From JACPIL01 sp964362365 (GTDB lineage Archaea; Nanobdellota; Nanobdellia; Woesearchaeales; GW2011-AR9): 7,101 nt of DNA. Positions 5,420 through 7,101 of the stretch are shown here, piece after piece (within the stretch, counting starts at the first letter, position 1; every line of letters begins with the position of its first letter). The translations under genes and the position numbers were made by a program. The stretch lies in contig CAYIEF010000051.1 in NCBI GenBank assembly GCA_964362365.1, positions 1 through 7,101 of the forward strand, written 5' to 3'. The notes below the pieces were generated by a model. The model made no database searches, was not told the origin of the DNA, and saw nothing but the letters and a program-made list of their open reading frames with translations.

Positions 5420-5959
5420 ATGCATAAAAATAGATTACCAAAGATAATACCGGTCTTTGCAGCAGCTGCGCTAGTATACAATGTGCTCTCTGCCAATGCC
5501 TATGCTGATGGCACTACAGGAGTACCGGTTTCGGCAACTATCGAAGAACCTGTTGAAACATACATCAAAAGAATCGATCCTGCATCAAATACAACTCCGC
5601 AGTGGGAGCGAGTAACTCCTGAATCTGCTTATTTTAATGGATTATTAGATAATGACCCTCTGCTGGCTAAAGATAGATACGAATGGATGGATTACCTGCC
5701 GCTTACCACGGAGCAGGTAAAAGCCGCAAGTAGGGAGAGTGAAGCCTTTTATGATCACCTTGATCACCTGACTAATTTCAAAATATATACGGTAAAAAAG
5801 GGAAACACTCTCTTTCGAATCTGGGAAAACGAATACTACGAACACAATGGTTTTTTTTTTCCCTTTACCGAATTTCTTAAAGAAGTAAAAACAGAAAATC
5901 CTCAGAAAAGGCTGGACAATCTTATGCCAGGGGACGATTTATACATACCTTATCGATAA
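5420..5959 (+). CDS. Secreted LysM-like protein, 179 aa
   Basis: It begins with a Sec signal peptide: basic start (MHKNRLPK), hydrophobic core (about 9-23) and an AYA-D cleavage site after residue 29. The middle (30-120) is not recognised. The C-terminal 57 residues (about 122-178, IYTVKKGNTLFRIW to MPGDDLYIPY) form a LysM-like domain. They align with the LysM end of the 489-aa protein: both have YxVxKGxTL, a lengthened helix region, and a G-x-x-hhhP ending, so they form one variant type. With no membrane anchor after cleavage, it is likely exported and may bind the same glycan as its neighbour. It has its own TATA box. A T10 run at 5851-5860, encoding GFFFP, lies inside the LysM domain and could slip or cause early transcription termination. 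It ends 12 bp from the convergent collagen-like gene. Confidence 0.83.
   Translation: MHKNRLPKIIPVFAAAALVYNVLSANAYADGTTGVPVSATIEEPVETYIKRIDPASNTTPQWERVTPESAYFNGLLDNDPLLAKDRYEWMDYLPLTTEQVKAASRESEAFYDHLDHLTNFKIYTVKKGNTLFRIWENEYYEHNGFFFPFTEFLKEVKTENPQKRLDNLMPGDDLYIPYR
5851..5860 (+). repeat. T10 homopolymer inside a coding region
   Basis: Ten consecutive T bases lie in the LysM-like gene. A change of one base would shift the frame and remove the end of the domain. Oligo-T on the coding strand is also the signal for archaeal transcription termination. Confidence 0.95.
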
Positions 5960-5971
5960 GTAGATTACTGC

Positions 5972-6530
5972 CTATCCTACTTTAGCGCAGACGACATATC
6001 CGAATATGTTCCAGGTATGCGTGTCTAGGTTGTCCGGGTTTGTTTCTAGGAAAATAACATACCAACCTTTGGGCTTGCCTCCGACCATATTTGTTGGATA
6101 AGCGCCCGCTAGAGCTGGTCGTATAGCATCAGAAACTGCGCTATTAGCGCCAACTGTAGCCCCCCAGCTTAAAGCAGTCTTGCCTGCAGGACAGTCTATT
6201 GGTAAACCTTGTAAATTTTCTTTACTGGTAGGACCAGCCTTTGACACTATTTCCAGCTCTGAAATCCCAGGCGTCCCTTGCGGACCAGCTAGTCCGGTAT
6301 CTCCTTTCTCTCCCTTAGCTCCAGCCGGACCTTTTTCCCCTGGCGCCCCCTGCAGTCCTGAATCGCCTGTTTCTCCTTTCTCGCCCTGCAGTCCCTGATA
6401 GTCCTTGCGGACCTTCTGGTCCAGCAGGACCTTGCGGTCCAGGAGCAGCGCATCCATTCAAGAGAATGAGCATGATCACCATAGCCGCAAATACCGGTGC
6501 AAATTTAGAGAGAATATCTTTTTTTGTCAT
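5972..6530 (-). pseudogene. Collagen-like lipoprotein, broken by one inserted base (about 185 aa when restored)
   Basis: Two overlapping minus-strand frames (6315-6530 and 5972-6457) make one gene. The start has a lipoprotein signal peptide with lipobox LNGC (Cys27). From residue 31 there are 19 Gly-X-Y triplets (GPQ GPA GPE ... GTP G88), the hallmark of a collagen triple helix, rich in Pro, Lys, Glu and Gln. The C-terminal part (89-185) has DCPAGKTALSWGA and ends GYVVCAKVG, like the C-terminal domains of bacterial and phage collagen-like proteins; its two Cys may pair. The frames join if one base is removed from CCC at 6393-6395. A near-identical in-gene repeat lacks this base. Product: probably a trimeric lipid-anchored fibre on the outer face. 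Whether the frameshift is a sequencing error, phase variation or true decay is open. Confidence 0.85.
6393..6395 (-). other. Frameshift point in the collagen-like gene
   Basis: Plus strand CCCTGCAGTCC occurs twice, at 6348-6358 and 6384-6394. The first is followed by TGA, the second by C then TGA. Removing this extra C restores Gly-X-Y spacing throughout. Confidence 0.85.
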
Positions 6531-6551
6531 TTACGTTTTGGAACGCCATTA

Positions 6552-6561
6552 TATTAATAAA
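6552..6561 (-). promoter_or_regulatory. TATA box of the collagen-like gene
   Basis: On the minus strand this reads TTTATTAATA, centred 26-27 bases before the ATG at 6530, so the transcript is probably leaderless. An intact promoter argues against long-standing decay of the gene. Confidence 0.6.
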
Positions 6562-6636
6562 TCTTTTTACTATAATGTTTCTATTATGTTTCTATTTTGG
6601 AGAATAGTTCTACTAAACTGTTCCATCCGCAAAATC

Positions 6637-6644
6637 TTTATAAA
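6637..6644 (+). promoter_or_regulatory. TATA box of the L10e gene
   Basis: TTTATAAA is a perfect archaeal TATA box, centred 26-27 bases before the ATG at 6667, giving a leaderless transcript. Confidence 0.75.
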
Positions 6645-6666
6645 GAACCTATAATTTTGCACCTTT

Positions 6667-7101
6667 ATGGCCCGCCTTAGAAAATTCTCAGCATACCAGA
6701 ACCTGGAACGCCCTTACACTCGGATTAGTAAGTATACTAAAAAGAACTTTGTCCGAGGCGGATTTCCTCACAAAAAGATTGTCCGTTACAATATGGGCAC
6801 TGAGAAAAAGTACGATACCTTGATCCAATTAAATGCCGGTCGAAGCATGAACATCCGCCAGGAAGCCTTAGAATCTGCCAGAGTTGTGTCTAACCGCTAT
6901 CTGGAAAAGACCTTGGGTAAAAACTTCTACCTGCGCTTGAAAGTATATCCATTTCACGTTCTGCGGGAAAACCCCTTAGCTTCAGGAGCAGGTGCAGATC
7001 GTATGAGCACCGGTATGAAGATGTCCTATGGTAAGACCATCGGCTGTGCTGCCAGGATCAGGGAAGGCCAGACCGTCTTTGAATTACTTGTCGATAAAGC
7101 C
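6667..7101 (+). CDS. rpl10e: Ribosomal protein L10e (uL16), 3' end cut by the window
   Basis: This is a structural protein of the large ribosomal subunit that sits near the A site and peptidyl-transferase centre and contacts tRNA and 5S rRNA regions. The frame is open for 145 codons to the window end; the family is usually about 165-180 aa, so only the C-terminal tail is missing. Recognisable parts are the N terminus (MARLRKFSAYQNLERPYTR), LNAGRSMNIRQEALESAR, FYLRLKVYPFHVLRENP and the conserved loop GAGADRMSTGMKMSYGKTIG, the tRNA-site loop region of uL16. The archaeal/eukaryotic form of the protein is clear from this pattern, which sets the domain of the organism. It is leaderless behind a perfect TATA box and divergent from the collagen-like gene, with a 136-bp region between. 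Confidence 0.97.
   Translation, partial: MARLRKFSAYQNLERPYTRISKYTKKNFVRGGFPHKKIVRYNMGTEKKYDTLIQLNAGRSMNIRQEALESARVVSNRYLEKTLGKNFYLRLKVYPFHVLRENPLASGAGADRMSTGMKMSYGKTIGCAARIREGQTVFELLVDKA

Noticed and set aside
6180..6398. 72-aa Pro-rich plus-strand frame
   Set aside because: It is the antisense shadow of the Gly-X-Y region (Gly and Pro codons are complementary), with no start signals.
6466..6654. 62-aa plus-strand frame
   Set aside because: It is antisense to the collagen-like signal peptide and crosses both divergent promoters; no ribosome binding site.

Overview
The window looks like a piece of an AT-rich archaeal genome, most likely from the DPANN group (Woesearchaeota or Pacearchaeota type). 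The archaeal assignment is firm. It rests on an archaeal/eukaryotic-type ribosomal protein L10e (uL16), a Hel308-family helicase, a tRNA-Leu interrupted at position 37/38 by a short intron of the bulge-helix-bulge type, archaeal TATA boxes about 25-27 bases before several start codons (leaderless genes), and GGTG-type ribosome binding sites. The DPANN placement is inferred from the split helicase, the small genes and the unusual surface proteins.

Left part (1-960). Bases 1-275 hold no gene. They contain a perfect 46-bp direct repeat and a chain of strong hairpins, two of which share the same GGA/GGGA internal loop; this may be an undescribed structured RNA. A 28-bp dif-like inverted repeat sits at 36-63. 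Two small divergent genes follow (306-515 minus, 573-707 plus), then a region with three CACTGGACAA repeats, then tRNA-Leu(UAA) with a 22-base intron.

Middle (967-3395). A complete XerA-type tyrosine recombinase lies 39 bp after the tRNA. Next is a Hel308-type protein that has RecA2, winged-helix, ratchet and helix-hairpin-helix parts but no RecA1 domain. It starts exactly at the RecA1/RecA2 boundary behind its own TATA box, so it looks like half of a split helicase or a stable relic.

Right part (3477-6530). This looks like a cell-surface cassette. A 126-aa protein and a 489-aa protein are translationally coupled and share an unnamed helical repeat (one copy and two copies). The 489-aa protein has one membrane segment and a C-terminal variant LysM domain. 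A secreted 179-aa protein with the same variant LysM type follows. A convergent gene encodes a collagen-like lipoprotein broken by a single inserted base. A plausible picture is a membrane-anchored system that binds a glycan or a host/partner surface, but this is inference.

The right edge cuts into the L10e gene (6667 onward), which is transcribed divergently from the collagen-like gene.
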